The notes below the pieces were generated by a model that did not search any database, had not been told where the DNA came from, and was given only the letters and a program-made list of their open reading frames with translations. Below are positions 34,340 to 43,453 of a DNA stretch of 64,000 nt, one piece after another. Both the position numbers and the translations under genes were made by a program. Position 1 is the stretch's first letter. Each line of letters opens with the position of its first letter. The DNA comes from Nonomuraea roseoviolacea subsp. carminata (GTDB taxonomy: Bacteria; Actinomycetota; Actinomycetes; Streptosporangiales; Streptosporangiaceae), in contig NZ_JAMZEC010000001.1 of NCBI RefSeq assembly GCF_024172185.1, positions 8,407,001-8,471,000 on the forward strand, given 5' to 3'.

Positions 34340-34480
34340 CTCGGCCACCAGCCCCGGCCCCCGGCCCCCGGCCCCCAGCCCCCAGCCTCGGCCACCAGCA
34401 CCGGCCACCAGCCCCCAGCACCGGCCACCAGCCCCAAGCTCCCAGCCGCCGCCACCAGCCCGGAGCCCCCAGCCCCGGCA
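34340..34480 (+). repeat. C-rich low-complexity array before the disrupted aminotransferase
   Basis: Imperfect repeats of GGCCACCAGC, CCCCAGC and CCCCGGC fill most of the 235-bp gap between 34288 and 34524. No gene seen. The same GCCACCA word occurs three times at about 19487-19505. Together with the 15-bp repeats it suggests local replication slippage. Confidence 0.7.
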
Positions 34481-34523
34481 TCCTCCGCATCCCAACGCCC
34501 TCCTCGCCTCGAAGGGATCTCCC

Positions 34524-35178
34524 GTGACGCTCGCCCTGCACGGCGGCACGCCCGTCCGCACCGCCCCGTGGCCGTCCTGGCCGCCTCCCCTCGACGCCGC
34601 CCAGCGCGAGCTGGTCGGCAAGGTCCTGGAGAGCGGCCGGTGGGGCGCCACCCAGGGCGGCGGCGTGACCGACGACCTGGCCGCCGCCTTCGCCGCCGCC
34701 TCCGCGGCGCCGTACGCGGTGGCCGTGGGCAACGCCACGCTCGGCCTGTTCGCCGCGTTGCGCGGCCTGGGAGTGGGGCCGGGCGACGAGGTGGTGGTGC
34801 CCGCCTACACCTTCGTCGCCTCGGCCACCGCCGTGCTGCTCGCCGGCGCCGTCCCGGTGATCGCCGACGTGGACCCGGCCGACCTGCACCTGTCGCCCGA
34901 CGCCGTACGGGCCGCGCTGACCGGGCGGACCGCCGCCGTCATGCCGGTCCACCTGGCGGGCGGCCCGGCCGACATGGACCCGCTGAACGCCCTGGCCGCG
35001 CGGCACGGGCTGGCCGTCGTCGAGGACGCCGCCCAGGCCCACGGCGCCGAGTACCGCGGCCGGCCGGTCGGCGGTCTCGGCCACGCCGGCGTCTACAGCT
35101 TCCAGGCGAGCAAGGCGATGACCGCCGGTGAGGGCGGGATGATCGTCTGCCGCGACGAGGCGGCGTACGAGGCGATCT
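34524..35178 (+). pseudogene. DegT-family aminotransferase, N-terminal part (split by Tn3 element)
   Basis: First 218 codons of a PLP-dependent sugar-type aminotransferase: GTPVRTAPWPSWP, AVGNATLGLFAALRGLG, GDEVVVPAYTF, VEDAAQAHGAE and the PLP Lys in VYSFQASKAMTAGEGG. The reading frame runs into the transposon left end at 35179 and stops at 35216. The rest of the gene continues at 44829-45349. Removing the element and one GATCT copy restores exactly 1,176 bp (391 aa). It resembles AHBA-synthase/inosamine-type members of the family, but the substrate is not known. Confidence 0.92.
35174..35178. repeat. Target site duplication, left copy
   Basis: GATCT, repeated at 44824-44828 on the other side of the element. 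Five bp is the standard duplication of Tn3-family transposons. Confidence 0.9.
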
Positions 35179-35237
35179 GGCCTGCCAGTAGGAGTGGAAC
35201 GGCGAACCGGGATTAGTGTCACATCCGTTGACACTGT
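35179..35237 (+). repeat. Tn3 element left terminal inverted repeat
   Basis: 59 bp starting GGCCTGCCAGTAGGAGTGGA. Matches the right end (44765-44823) in inverted orientation at 55 of 59 positions; the outer 33 are identical. Confidence 0.95.
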
Positions 35238-35263
35238 AGGTCTGACCAGGCCAGTCTTGCCCG

Positions 35264-35542
35264 ATGGCAGATTCTGAGGGTGTAACGTTCCTGCGTGCTG
35301 ATGTTGATCGTTTTTGCCGGGAGATCGCCGACCTGGCGCCTGCGATACGGCTGCGCCGGTTGGCGGAGCTGCGCGCGATGTTGGAAGAGGTGACCGGTGC
35401 GGCGCTGATGGTGGCGATGGCGGACGCGCGGGGTGAGGGGTGGGGCCTGCGCAAGATCGGTACGAGCGCCGGGATCTCGCATGAGCAGGTACGCCGGATG
35501 CTTGCCGAGAGCCGTCCGGCCCGGGAGCATCCGGCGCGCTGA
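35264..35542 (+). CDS. Small helix-turn-helix protein of the Tn3 element
   Basis: 92-aa cytoplasmic protein between the left terminal repeat and the transposase, convergent with the latter (12 bp between stops). The C-terminal half reads as an HTH of the sigma-region-4/MerR-like kind (WGLRKIGTSAGISHEQVRRML); the N-terminal half is helical and charged. No ribosome site is evident before the ATG. It may regulate transposition, since it sits beside the end sequence, but this is inference from position. Confidence 0.6.
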   Translation: MADSEGVTFLRADVDRFCREIADLAPAIRLRRLAELRAMLEEVTGAALMVAMADARGEGWGLRKIGTSAGISHEQVRRMLAESRPAREHPAR

Positions 35543-35554
35543 ACGCGAGGGGGT

Positions 35555-38500
35555 TTACTCGACGGGCGGGGGTGTGCGCAACGGCCGCAGTTGCCCATCG
35601 CGGACCAGCTCGGGCAGGGAGAAACTGTAGCGGCCGAGCATGTTGAAATGGTCAAAGCCTAGAGGTGAGAGCCGGGCGATGTCGGCGGCGGAGATTTTCT
35701 TACCCTCGGCTCGCATTTCTTCCAAGGCGCGGGCCGTATAGACCGTGTTCCACAGAATGCAGACGTTGGTCATGAATCCCAGTGCGCCGAGTTGGTCTTC
35801 CTGGCCTTCTTTGTACTTCTGTCGGAGTTCGCCTTTTTGGCCGTGGAAGATCCGGCGGGCCAGGGTGTGGCGGGATTCTTGACGATTGAGCTGGGTGTTG
35901 ACCCGGCGGCGCAGCAGCTCGTCGTCGTAGTAGCTGGCCAGGTAGGTGGAGCGATCGAGTTTGCCCAGCTCCATCAGGGCGCGCCCGATGGGGGTGGGGG
36001 TGCCGCCGCCGGCGAAGTAGCGAAACAGCTCGCTGGCCTTGACCGCGCCGGTGAGCAGCGATCCAGCCACCCGGAGCAGATCATCCCAGGAGTCGTTGAT
36101 CAGCTTGATGTTGACCCGGCTGCGGACCAGGGCGTCGATGGACCCGTAGTGGGCGGCCGGGTCGGCGCGGAACAGGGTGGCGCTGCCGACATCGGCCAGG
36201 CGCGGGGAGAATTGCCAGCCCAGCAGCCGGAAGATGCCGAACGCGATTTCGGAGGCGCCCGCGGTGTCGGAGGTGATCTCGGTGGGCTTCAGTGACGTTT
36301 CCTGGTCCAGGAGCCCTTCCAGGATGTAGTACCAGTCTTTGGGGGTGCCGGGAATGACGATGCCGTGAAAGCCGGTGAATTGGTCGGAGGTGAAATTGTA
36401 GTAGGTGACGCCCTTGGCTCCCTTTCCTTTTCCGAAGTATTTGGTGTTGGGTCCGGCGTTGATGGTTTTGACCGGGACCACGAACCGCAGCCCGTCGGCG
36501 GAGGCGAGTTCGCCGCCGCCCCAGGCCTTCGCCAGTTCCAGGCCGGAGTGGAACTCGACCAGGGCGGCGTTGGCGGCCGTCAGGGTGGCGGCGCGCAGGT
36601 AGTTCTGCTCGACCCAATACAGCCGGTCCAGGGCGAGGGCGGGTTCGCCTTCGGCGGCCATCGGCCGCATGCCGACGTTCATCGCCTGGCTGACCAGGAC
36701 GGCGGCGATCGAGGTGATCATGTCCTGTTTGCGGGAAGGCGCGTCCCCCGACACGTGGGTGAAGTGGTCCAGGCAGCCGGTCCAGGAGTGCACCTCCAGC
36801 AGGGCTTCGGGCAGGTCCACGATGGGCATGCGGGCGTCGATGTCGGCGCGCAGCGCGGTCAGGGAGGCGGGCTCATCCAGGCGGTCCAGGCCGGTGAGCA
36901 CCAGGTGGTCCTTGCCGTTATCGTCCTTGGCCAGGCGGACCCAGTCGTTGCGCCCGTCTTCGGCTCCGGACAGGCCGGCGGCGAGTTGGCGGTAGGCGAA
37001 GTCCAGCGTGCCTGCCCACCGCTCCACGTCGGTGCCGGGCTGCGGGGACAGGTTCAGCTCATCGCAGATGCGGGGACGGGCCCGCTCCCACTCGGCGCCT
37101 TTCAGCAGCCCGGCGGTGGGGTCGCCCCACTTGCGCAGGCCCGGCACGAACACCTCGTGGCGGCGCAGCGACTCGCGCAGCCGCTCGACGGCCGCCACGG
37201 TGTAGGCGCTCTTGTTGAAGGTGCCCGCCAGTTCGCCGCGCTTGGGGAAGACGCGCCGGTGCCAGGCCGAGGACAGCAGATCTGCGGGAACCTCGCGGGG
37301 GTCGATGTCAGTGCGGCGGCGCTCGATCGCTTTGAGGAAGTCCAGCGCCTGCAGCACCTCGTGGCCGCGCCGCACCCCTTGCCCGGGCGGCTGGTCGGCG
37401 CCGGCGTCGAAGTCGAGGTGCTTGAGCAGCTTGGGCAGGAAACGGCGGACGGTGGCGTAGCGAGCCAGCAACTCTTCTTGGAAGTCCTCATCCGGTTCGC
37501 GGGCGATGTCGCCGATGACGTCGGCGGCAGCGTGAATGGCGGCCAGATCCATCTCATCGAGGGCGGCGCGGATGTCGCTGTCAGGGATTTCGGCGACGGA
37601 GCGGATCTTCAGCCACACCTCGCGCAGCACGATCGCCGCGGTGTCGAGGTCTTTGAGGGTGCGCATCCGCTCCTTGTTCGCTTTGAACGCCGAGGTGCGC
37701 AGCAGGTCGCCGACCGCCAGGTCGAACACCTCGACCGCGTCGTCGGCCGACTGGGGGGCCATGGTCGCGGCGAAGGCGACCAGGGTGGCGAGTTTGCGGT
37801 CACCGGCCAGTTCAGCAACCGCCTGGGCGCGGGCGGCGTGGGCGAAGCGGGCCAGCGCGGCGATCTTGCCGGGCGGCACCGCGCTCAGATCCCAGCCGGC
37901 CGCGCCCAGGTCGCGCAGTTCCACATGCCGATCCAGGGCCTTGACCAAGCCGGTGCCGCTAACGTCGGTGGGGCTTTTACGCAATCGGTCCAGCCGGGAG
38001 ACCCGCCGGCCCTGTTCGACCTTGACCAGGTTCTCCAGCACGACGGCCTGGTTCGGGCTGGGGGCGGCGGCCAGCAGCGCGTACTGGCGGGCGGCGACGC
38101 GCTCGCGCAGCGCGGCGATCAGCCGCTCCAGGGTGGTGACGCCGGGCAGCAGGATCTTGGCCTCCACCAGGCGGTGGGTGGCCAGGTCGAACAGCACGAT
38201 CGGGCGCTCGCCCGTGGTCCAGGCCCGTTTGTAGAGCCAGCAGGCCAGCGCGAACCACTGCTCGCCCTCAAAGAGGGTGAAGCCGTAGCCGGTGCGGATC
38301 TGCTCCTGATGATCCCAACGCGCCTCCTTCTCGCCGTACCCCTTCAGGTCGGCGGCCTGCAGGCCCAGCTGCTCGGCGACGTAGTCGACCACCACGGCGG
38401 GAACGTCCTCCGGATCGTCCAAGAAGCAGTTCAAGAACCGTGCCGTGCCCAGTTGCACGGACCAGCCGAGCTGGTTGCGCGCGCCGTTGGCGGCCATCGC

Positions 38501-38617
38501 CCGGCGCCGGTCATCAGCATCCAGGTGGAAGAAGGCGCCCAGCTGGGCGATGTCGGGCACGGCGTTGAAGACACCGTATCGACTGCGTTGCTCGGCGGAC
38601 AGGAAACTGACCGGCAT
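35555..38617 (-). CDS. tnpA: Tn3-family transposase
   Basis: 1020-aa DDE transposase, near the usual ~1000 aa. I start it at ATG 38617 (MPVSFLSAEQRSRYGVF), which has GGAGG 5 nt upstream; an ATG at 38656 lacks one. The N-terminal DUF4158-like DNA-binding region covers about residues 1-160 (FLNCFLDDPEDVPAVVVDYV). The C-terminal DDE_Tnp_Tn3 domain shows TEITSDTAGASEIAFGIFRLLG, FSPRLADVG, SRHTLARRIFHGQKGELRQ and LSPLGFDHFNMLGRYSFSLP. It recognises the 59-bp ends and makes 5-bp staggered cuts, in agreement with the GATCT duplication. No frameshift seen. Confidence 0.95.
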   Translation of the reverse strand: MPVSFLSAEQRSRYGVFNAVPDIAQLGAFFHLDADDRRRAMAANGARNQLGWSVQLGTARFLNCFLDDPEDVPAVVVDYVAEQLGLQAADLKGYGEKEARWDHQEQIRTGYGFTLFEGEQWFALACWLYKRAWTTGERPIVLFDLATHRLVEAKILLPGVTTLERLIAALRERVAARQYALLAAAPSPNQAVVLENLVKVEQGRRVSRLDRLRKSPTDVSGTGLVKALDRHVELRDLGAAGWDLSAVPPGKIAALARFAHAARAQAVAELAGDRKLATLVAFAATMAPQSADDAVEVFDLAVGDLLRTSAFKANKERMRTLKDLDTAAIVLREVWLKIRSVAEIPDSDIRAALDEMDLAAIHAAADVIGDIAREPDEDFQEELLARYATVRRFLPKLLKHLDFDAGADQPPGQGVRRGHEVLQALDFLKAIERRRTDIDPREVPADLLSSAWHRRVFPKRGELAGTFNKSAYTVAAVERLRESLRRHEVFVPGLRKWGDPTAGLLKGAEWERARPRICDELNLSPQPGTDVERWAGTLDFAYRQLAAGLSGAEDGRNDWVRLAKDDNGKDHLVLTGLDRLDEPASLTALRADIDARMPIVDLPEALLEVHSWTGCLDHFTHVSGDAPSRKQDMITSIAAVLVSQAMNVGMRPMAAEGEPALALDRLYWVEQNYLRAATLTAANAALVEFHSGLELAKAWGGGELASADGLRFVVPVKTINAGPNTKYFGKGKGAKGVTYYNFTSDQFTGFHGIVIPGTPKDWYYILEGLLDQETSLKPTEITSDTAGASEIAFGIFRLLGWQFSPRLADVGSATLFRADPAAHYGSIDALVRSRVNIKLINDSWDDLLRVAGSLLTGAVKASELFRYFAGGGTPTPIGRALMELGKLDRSTYLASYYDDELLRRRVNTQLNRQESRHTLARRIFHGQKGELRQKYKEGQEDQLGALGFMTNVCILWNTVYTARALEEMRAEGKKISAADIARLSPLGFDHFNMLGRYSFSLPELVRDGQLRPLRTPPPVE

Positions 38618-38904
38618 GGGGGCCTCCAGGCATGCCAGGGCGCTCTCGCCTCGCACGGCGTGGGGGCGCCCGTGGATATCGGCAGCGGTCAGGTCAGATG
38701 ATCAACGTGACCGGATACGTGGTGAATTGTGTCAGTTCCGCGTCGGTCATGATCACCGTCGTCCCGCTCATGACGGCCGAGTTGCACGCGGGCTCGAAGT
38801 CCCGCGCCTGGGCTCTGGCCGGCACGCAACGCAGTCGCGCTCTGTGCAGAGCCACCTGGCCCTGCACGTGCTTGTCCTGGTAGTCCTGGTGAGGAGGCAG
38901 GTTG
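38618..38904. other. 287-bp gap between transposase and cargo operon
   Basis: No gene supported. On the plus strand 38700-38880 reads MINVTGYVVNCVSSASVMITVVPLM before losing sense, possibly a scrap of a transporter. It may also contain regulatory sequence for the transposase, whose ribosome site GGAGG lies at the left edge. Confidence 0.35.
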
Positions 38905-39495
38905 TCAGCGGGATTCCTGTGCGCTGAGCAGAGTGAGGGCGTTGCGGATGCCCTCTTCGAGGAGTTCGTCGGAGAGTCGCCGGTCGGCCAGGGCGCGGGA
39001 GAGCTGCAGCGTCCCGACCATCATGGCGTAGACGCTGAGGATCCTCGTGTGCACCGAGCGCGGATCGGCGGGCGCCAGGCGAGCGGCGATGCCGTCGATG
39101 ACGGCGAGCACGCCGTCGGTGTACGCCTGCTTGGTCTCGTCCGCGCAGCGCCCGATCTCATCCAGGAGTGCCGCGGAGGGGCAGCCGTCGTCGGGACTGT
39201 CGCGGTGCTGGGGCGATAGATACGACCGTACGATCTGCTCGAGTCCGGCGATGCCGGGGGCCGCCTGCTCGATGACGTTCGCGTACTGGGCGCGCAACTG
39301 GTCTGCGACCGCGCTGGCCACGAGGTCGTCCTTGGATGCGAAGTGGGTGTAGAAGGCGCCGTTGGTCAGTCCGGCGTCCGCCATCAGCGTCGAGATGCCT
39401 GAGCCGTCGATACCGTCCCGCTTGAACCGGCGGCCGGCGGTCTCGATGATCCGCTGCCTCGTCGCCTGCTTGTGCTCTTTCCCGTAACGCGTCAC
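38905..39495 (-). CDS. TetR-family repressor of the transposon cargo operon
   Basis: 196 aa, GTG start 39495 with AAAGGAG 8 nt upstream; longer upstream in-frame starts have no ribosome site. The N-terminal HTH is TRQRIIETAGRRFKRDGIDGSGISTLMADAGLTNGAFYTHFASKDDLV (residues ~12-58, shown here only as markers TRQRIIETAGRRF and GLTNGAFYTHFASK). The C-terminal ligand domain is typical. Last gene of the SDR-hydrolase-dehydrogenase-TetR operon; likely represses it in the absence of an aldehyde/ketone or ester inducer. Confidence 0.88.
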   Translation of the reverse strand: MTRYGKEHKQATRQRIIETAGRRFKRDGIDGSGISTLMADAGLTNGAFYTHFASKDDLVASAVADQLRAQYANVIEQAAPGIAGLEQIVRSYLSPQHRDSPDDGCPSAALLDEIGRCADETKQAYTDGVLAVIDGIAARLAPADPRSVHTRILSVYAMMVGTLQLSRALADRRLSDELLEEGIRNALTLLSAQESR

Positions 39496-39544
39496 GCGCT
39501 CGCTCCTTTGTGCGCCGGAAGGGTCACCCGCGCTTTGCCATCGT

Positions 39545-39568
39545 ATTGGATTGCGAACGTACTCCAAT
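39545..39568. promoter_or_regulatory. Inverted repeat, candidate TetR operator
   Basis: ATTGGA (39545-39550) and TCCAAT (39563-39568) flank a 12-nt spacer, in the gap upstream of the TetR gene. A third related word, TTGGAGTAC, follows at about 39590. Suited to TetR autoregulation. Confidence 0.5.
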
Positions 39569-39623
39569 GGTGTGCTGGCGGTGTCTTGGAGTACCGACAC
39601 GCTTTCTCTGCAGCCGGCCCGAT

Positions 39624-40637
39624 TCAGTCGTTGTCGGACGCCATCGAGATCACGACCTTTCCGGCCGTGGTACGGCCCTGCTCGACGTACGCCATCGCCT
39701 CGAGCGTCTGGTCGAAGGGGAACGTCCGGTCGATGACCGGGCGGAGTTGTCCGTGGTCGTACAGGGCGCCGAGTTCACGGAGCTGGGCGCCGCTGGCCTG
39801 CATGAAGAAGAACTCGTAGTGCACACCCAGGGCCTTGGCCTGCTTGCGCACCTTGCGGCTGAGCGCGTTCATGGCCACGCCCATGAACGACGGGGCGTCG
39901 AGTTGCCTGGCGAACCCGGAGTCCGGCGGGCCGGCGACACCGATGGCCAGGCCGCCCGGCTTCAGCACAGTCAGCGACTTCTCGAGGTTCGCCCCGCCAA
40001 GGGAGTCCAGCACCAGGTCGTAGCCGGACAGCACCTGCGAGAAATCCTCCTTCGTGTAGTCGACGACGATGTCGGCGCCGAGGCTCCTGACCAACTTCTC
40101 GGTGCGGGAGTTCGTGGTCGTCGCCACCGTGGCACCGAGGTGCTTGGCGAGCTGGATGACCGTCGATCCGAGGCCACCGGCACCGGCGTGGATGAGCACC
40201 TTCTGACCCGGCATCACGTGGGCGCGGTCGACGAGGATCTGCCAGGCGGCCAAGGCCACCAGCGGCACCGCGGCCGCCTCGCGGAAGGTGAGTGACTCCG
40301 GCTTGGGCGAGACGTCGTCCTGGTCGATCGCAATGAACTCGGCGAACCCTCCGATCCGCAGGTCGCGGGGACGTGCGTAGACCTCGTCGCCGACTGTCAA
40401 GTCGCGCACGGCCGACCCGACCTGCGTCACGATGCCGGCGACGTCGTGGCCGAGCGCGAACGGAAGCTTGTACTTCAGGAGTCGTTTGAACTCCCCGTTG
40501 CGGACCATTTTGTCCAGCGGGTTGATGCTGGTGGCGCTCACTCGGACCAAGACGTCGCCGTCCCCGACGGTAGGCTCGGGAACGTCTGCGGCGCGTAGGC
40601 CGTCCTTGCCGTACTTCTCGACGACGAATGCCTTCAT
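39624..40637 (-). CDS. Zinc-independent MDR alcohol dehydrogenase / quinone oxidoreductase
   Basis: 337-aa NADP-type medium-chain dehydrogenase of the zeta-crystallin group. Start ATG 40637, with AAAGGG about 9 nt upstream. Features: GDGDVLVRVSATSINPLDKM, ALGHDVAGIVTQVGS, the Rossmann loop LIHAGAGGLGSTVIQLAKHLG, and the end GRTTAGKVVISM. The structural-zinc cysteines of true alcohol dehydrogenases are absent. It probably reduces an enone or quinone. Third gene of the transposon cargo operon. Confidence 0.9.
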   Translation of the reverse strand: MKAFVVEKYGKDGLRAADVPEPTVGDGDVLVRVSATSINPLDKMVRNGEFKRLLKYKLPFALGHDVAGIVTQVGSAVRDLTVGDEVYARPRDLRIGGFAEFIAIDQDDVSPKPESLTFREAAAVPLVALAAWQILVDRAHVMPGQKVLIHAGAGGLGSTVIQLAKHLGATVATTTNSRTEKLVRSLGADIVVDYTKEDFSQVLSGYDLVLDSLGGANLEKSLTVLKPGGLAIGVAGPPDSGFARQLDAPSFMGVAMNALSRKVRKQAKALGVHYEFFFMQASGAQLRELGALYDHGQLRPVIDRTFPFDQTLEAMAYVEQGRTTAGKVVISMASDND

Positions 40638-40710
40638 GTCAGCCATCCCTTTGCGTGATCTTCTCGGTTGCCTTTCGGTGGACGATGCGCATGTCCGGGC
40701 AGCTTCCACC

Positions 40711-41622
40711 TCAGCTGCCGAGGTGCCGGCGGAGCCACTGACCCATCTGCTCGATCGCCCGGTCCACCTCGGGCACGCGCCCCGCGCCCAGGATGAATGA
40801 GTGCTGGCCCTCGGGCAGCGGCCGGACCTCGGAGACGACCTTGAAGTCGGCCAGTCGGCGGCCGAAGTCGGCGCCCTCGCCGGCAAGCGCCTCGTACTCG
40901 CCGTAGTGCAGGGCCGTGGGCGGCAGGCCGGTCAGGTCGGCGTTCACGATGCTGATCTCGGGGTCGGTGAAGTCCACGCCGGGATCCTGCAGCCAAGCCG
41001 CTCGGAACTGCTCGAGGATGTCCCGGCTGAGCATCTTGTCGAGTTCCTCGTTCTCGTCCACCTTCGGGTTGCTGATGGTGAGGTCGGTCCACGGCGAGAT
41101 GCTGATGATCGCCCCAGGGGCTGCCTCGCCCTTGGCGAGCAGGCGCAGCGGCAGCGCGACCGCAAGGGTGCCTCCGATGGAGTGGCCGGTGCTGCCGATG
41201 TTCCGCGGCTCGTAGCCCTGCGCGAGAAGCCAGCGGTAGGCGGTCTCGGCGTCGTCGATCTGCGCCGGGTGGGGGTGCTCGGGCGCCAGGCGGAAGCCCA
41301 CGACAAGTGAGCGGGCTCCGGCCGCCTTGGCGATGTGGCCGGCGGCCTTGCGGTCCGATGAGATCGAGGCCGCGACCGATCCGCCGAAATGGAAGTGGAG
41401 CAGCGCCTTGTCGGGGTCGGCGCCCTCAGGGATGGCCCACAGGGCGGGGACACCGTCCGCGTCCACCTCGGCGTAGGTGACGCCTTCCGGCTCGGTCGAT
41501 GCCGAAGCATGTGTGTCGACGATGTCGCGGACGACGGCCAGGTCGAGGCCCGGTGTCGACGCCTTCGCGCGCACGCTTTCGAGGAACTGCGCGAACTGCT
41601 GTGCTTCCGTGCTGATTCCCAT
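40711..41622 (-). CDS. Alpha/beta hydrolase, HSL-type esterase
   Basis: 303 aa, ATG 41622 with AAGGAG 7 nt upstream. The oxyanion motif reads HFHFGGSV (usual HGGG) and the nucleophile elbow GHSIGGTL holds the catalytic Ser. FTDPEIS carries a likely Asp region and EGQHSF the catalytic His. It should hydrolyse a short-chain ester in the cytoplasm. Second gene of the cargo operon, between SDR and dehydrogenase, which suggests a small ketone/ester detoxification or degradation set. Confidence 0.88.
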   Translation of the reverse strand: MGISTEAQQFAQFLESVRAKASTPGLDLAVVRDIVDTHASASTEPEGVTYAEVDADGVPALWAIPEGADPDKALLHFHFGGSVAASISSDRKAAGHIAKAAGARSLVVGFRLAPEHPHPAQIDDAETAYRWLLAQGYEPRNIGSTGHSIGGTLAVALPLRLLAKGEAAPGAIISISPWTDLTISNPKVDENEELDKMLSRDILEQFRAAWLQDPGVDFTDPEISIVNADLTGLPPTALHYGEYEALAGEGADFGRRLADFKVVSEVRPLPEGQHSFILGAGRVPEVDRAIEQMGQWLRRHLGS

Positions 41623-41694
41623 GGTGATGCTCCTTGTCAGGTCAGAGCTGAACGCGCCTCTCGCGCACTGCAAATCGATGGGCCGGGTGCGCCG

Positions 41695-42510
41695 TCAGCC
41701 GGGCATCCGGTTGAATCTGCGGATCTGCTTGTCGAAGATCCAGGCGGGGACGAGGCGTCGCGCGGTGGTGATGCGTGAGGCGAGCGGTCCGGCGGTGTAG
41801 CGCAGCCTCGGTTTCGGGGCGGTGGCTGCCGTGACGATCTCCTTGGCGACGACGGCGGGGTCGTCGCCGGTCTTCATCGCCGCAGCGACCACTTCGTCGA
41901 AGACACTCCGCCGCTCCGCATACAGCGGCATCGGGGTGTCGGGCTGCGCGGCATTGGCATCGAAGGCGGTCCGGGTGTAGCCGGGCTCGACGAGCAGGAC
42001 GCGGACGCCGTACTCGCGGACCTCGTGGTCCAGGGACTCGGAGTAGCCCTCGATGGCGTGCTTCGCGGCGACGTAGAGGGCCATGTAGGGCTGCGGGATG
42101 ACGCCGAGGACGGACGAGAGGTTGACGATGCGGCCACGGCCCTGGGCGCGCATGTGCGGCAGGACGGCCTTCGTCATGCGGACGAGACCGAAGAAGTTGA
42201 GGTTGAAGAGGCTCTGGGCCTGGGCGACGGAGTTCTCCTCGGCGGCGCCGGCCGAGCCGAGACCGGCGTTGTTGACGAGGACGTCGATCCGTCCGAACCG
42301 TTCGATCACTTCCTGGACGGCGGCGGTGACGGATTCGTCACTGGTCACGTCGAGGTCGAGGAAGGTCACACCGGCGGGCGGGGTGAGTCCCGAGGTGTTC
42401 CGTCCGGTTCCGATCACCTCGAACCCGGCTGTGACGAAGGCGCGAGCGGTTGTATTACCGATCCCCGATGACGCCCCCGTTATGAGTGCTATCGGCCGAT
42501 GTGTCGCCAT
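41695..42510 (-). CDS. Short-chain dehydrogenase/reductase
   Basis: 271-aa classical SDR. ATG 42510 is taken because GGGAG stands 6 nt upstream; GTG 42513 is the alternative. Cofactor loop TGASSGIGNTTA, NNAGLGSAG, catalytic Ser in VNLSSVLG and YVAAK complete the active site. First gene of the minus-strand cargo operon, directly behind an inverted-repeat operator candidate at 42534-42560. Confidence 0.92.
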   Translation of the reverse strand: MATHRPIALITGASSGIGNTTARAFVTAGFEVIGTGRNTSGLTPPAGVTFLDLDVTSDESVTAAVQEVIERFGRIDVLVNNAGLGSAGAAEENSVAQAQSLFNLNFFGLVRMTKAVLPHMRAQGRGRIVNLSSVLGVIPQPYMALYVAAKHAIEGYSESLDHEVREYGVRVLLVEPGYTRTAFDANAAQPDTPMPLYAERRSVFDEVVAAAMKTGDDPAVVAKEIVTAATAPKPRLRYTAGPLASRITTARRLVPAWIFDKQIRRFNRMPG

Positions 42511-42533
42511 CACATACTCCCTACGTCATTGAA

Positions 42534-42560
42534 TTACGATCGTTTAGCTTATGGTCGTAA
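42534..42560. promoter_or_regulatory. Inverted repeat upstream of the cargo operon
   Basis: TTACGA (42534-42539) and TCGTAA (42555-42560) with a 15-nt spacer, 24 bp before the SDR start. Likely the promoter/operator for the four-gene operon. It differs in sequence from the site before the TetR gene. Confidence 0.5.
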
Positions 42561-42689
42561 GGCTATAGTGGGACGGCGCGGATGGCAAGCAGCGGCTTCG
42601 GCGATCGCCGGGAACCTGCGGCTTGGTACGGGAGGGGAAAGGGGTGTTGAAGGCGGCAGGCAATCGATACAAGCCAGCAGCGGCGCCCG

Positions 42690-43309
42690 CCGACAGCTGT
42701 GCCCCGCGAGGCGTTCCTCGGCAGCCACCTCTACCGGCAGAACCACGACCTGCCGTGGGGCCGGTCTCCCGCAGCGACCTCGGCGAGGAGGGCCGGCTGC
42801 ATCTGGCGTACGCCGACAAGACCCTGGTGACCCAGATCGACGGACTGGGCGCGGCCTCTGCCACCACGCCGCAGACGGACTGGCTCACATCCTCGGCCAC
42901 CCTGCTGACACTGGTGGTGCGCATGCTGGAACTCGCTGACATCGACCCTGGAGACCGCGTGTTGGAGATCGGCACCGGCACCGGCACTGGCTACTTCACC
43001 GCGCTGCTGCTGTGCCACCGTCTGGGCGACAAGAACGTCACCTCCATCGAATACGACCCGGACGTCGCCGCCCAGGCCGCAGCCCACCTCGACGCCGCCG
43101 GATACGCCCCGCGACTGGTCGTCGGCGACGGCCTGCAAGGCCACTCCGAAGGGGCCGAGTACAGCACCGTGATCGCACCCTGCGCGGCACGCACCATCCC
43201 GCCGTCCTGCCTGTGGCAACTCAGTGATGCCGGCATGATCATCACCACCCTGAGCGGCTGGCTGCTCGCCTCCGGCCTGGTCCGCCTCGCATCCTGCGTT
43301 CTCTCATAA
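42690..43309 (+). pseudogene. Decayed protein-L-isoaspartate-type methyltransferase (FxLD-like)
   Basis: Recognisable SAM methyltransferase remnants: VPREAFLGSHLYRQNHDLPW in one frame, then after a +1 shift near 42757-42761 PVSRSDLGEEGRLHLAYADK, motif I RVLEIGTGTGTGYFTALL and VTSIEYDPDVAAQAAAHLDAAG. The 3' part ends prematurely after GLVRLASCVLS, short of the family length. Homologous enzymes occur as stand-alone O-methyltransferases or beside lanthipeptide-type FxLD peptides. Here it is a dead passenger of the transposon. Confidence 0.75.
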
Positions 43310-43453
43310 ACGGACTATTGCCAGAGAAGATCACCCTGCGGCCCCGGAGGCCGGTTCCGACCTCCGGAAGAGGCTGGTTTCCTCTCAGAACCCGTTCTCA
43401 TTCAAGTCGGCCGATCGCCGGATTCTGGGAAATGTTTGTGAGAGCATGCGGTG

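Noticed and set aside
34193..34480. CRISPR-like repeat array
   Set aside because: Units are contiguous 15-bp or shorter imperfect repeats without unique spacers, partly coding, and no cas genes are present.
40637..40886. N-terminal extension of the alcohol dehydrogenase
   Set aside because: The upstream codons read through the end of the hydrolase gene in another frame and lack family similarity; AAAGGG supports the start at 40637.
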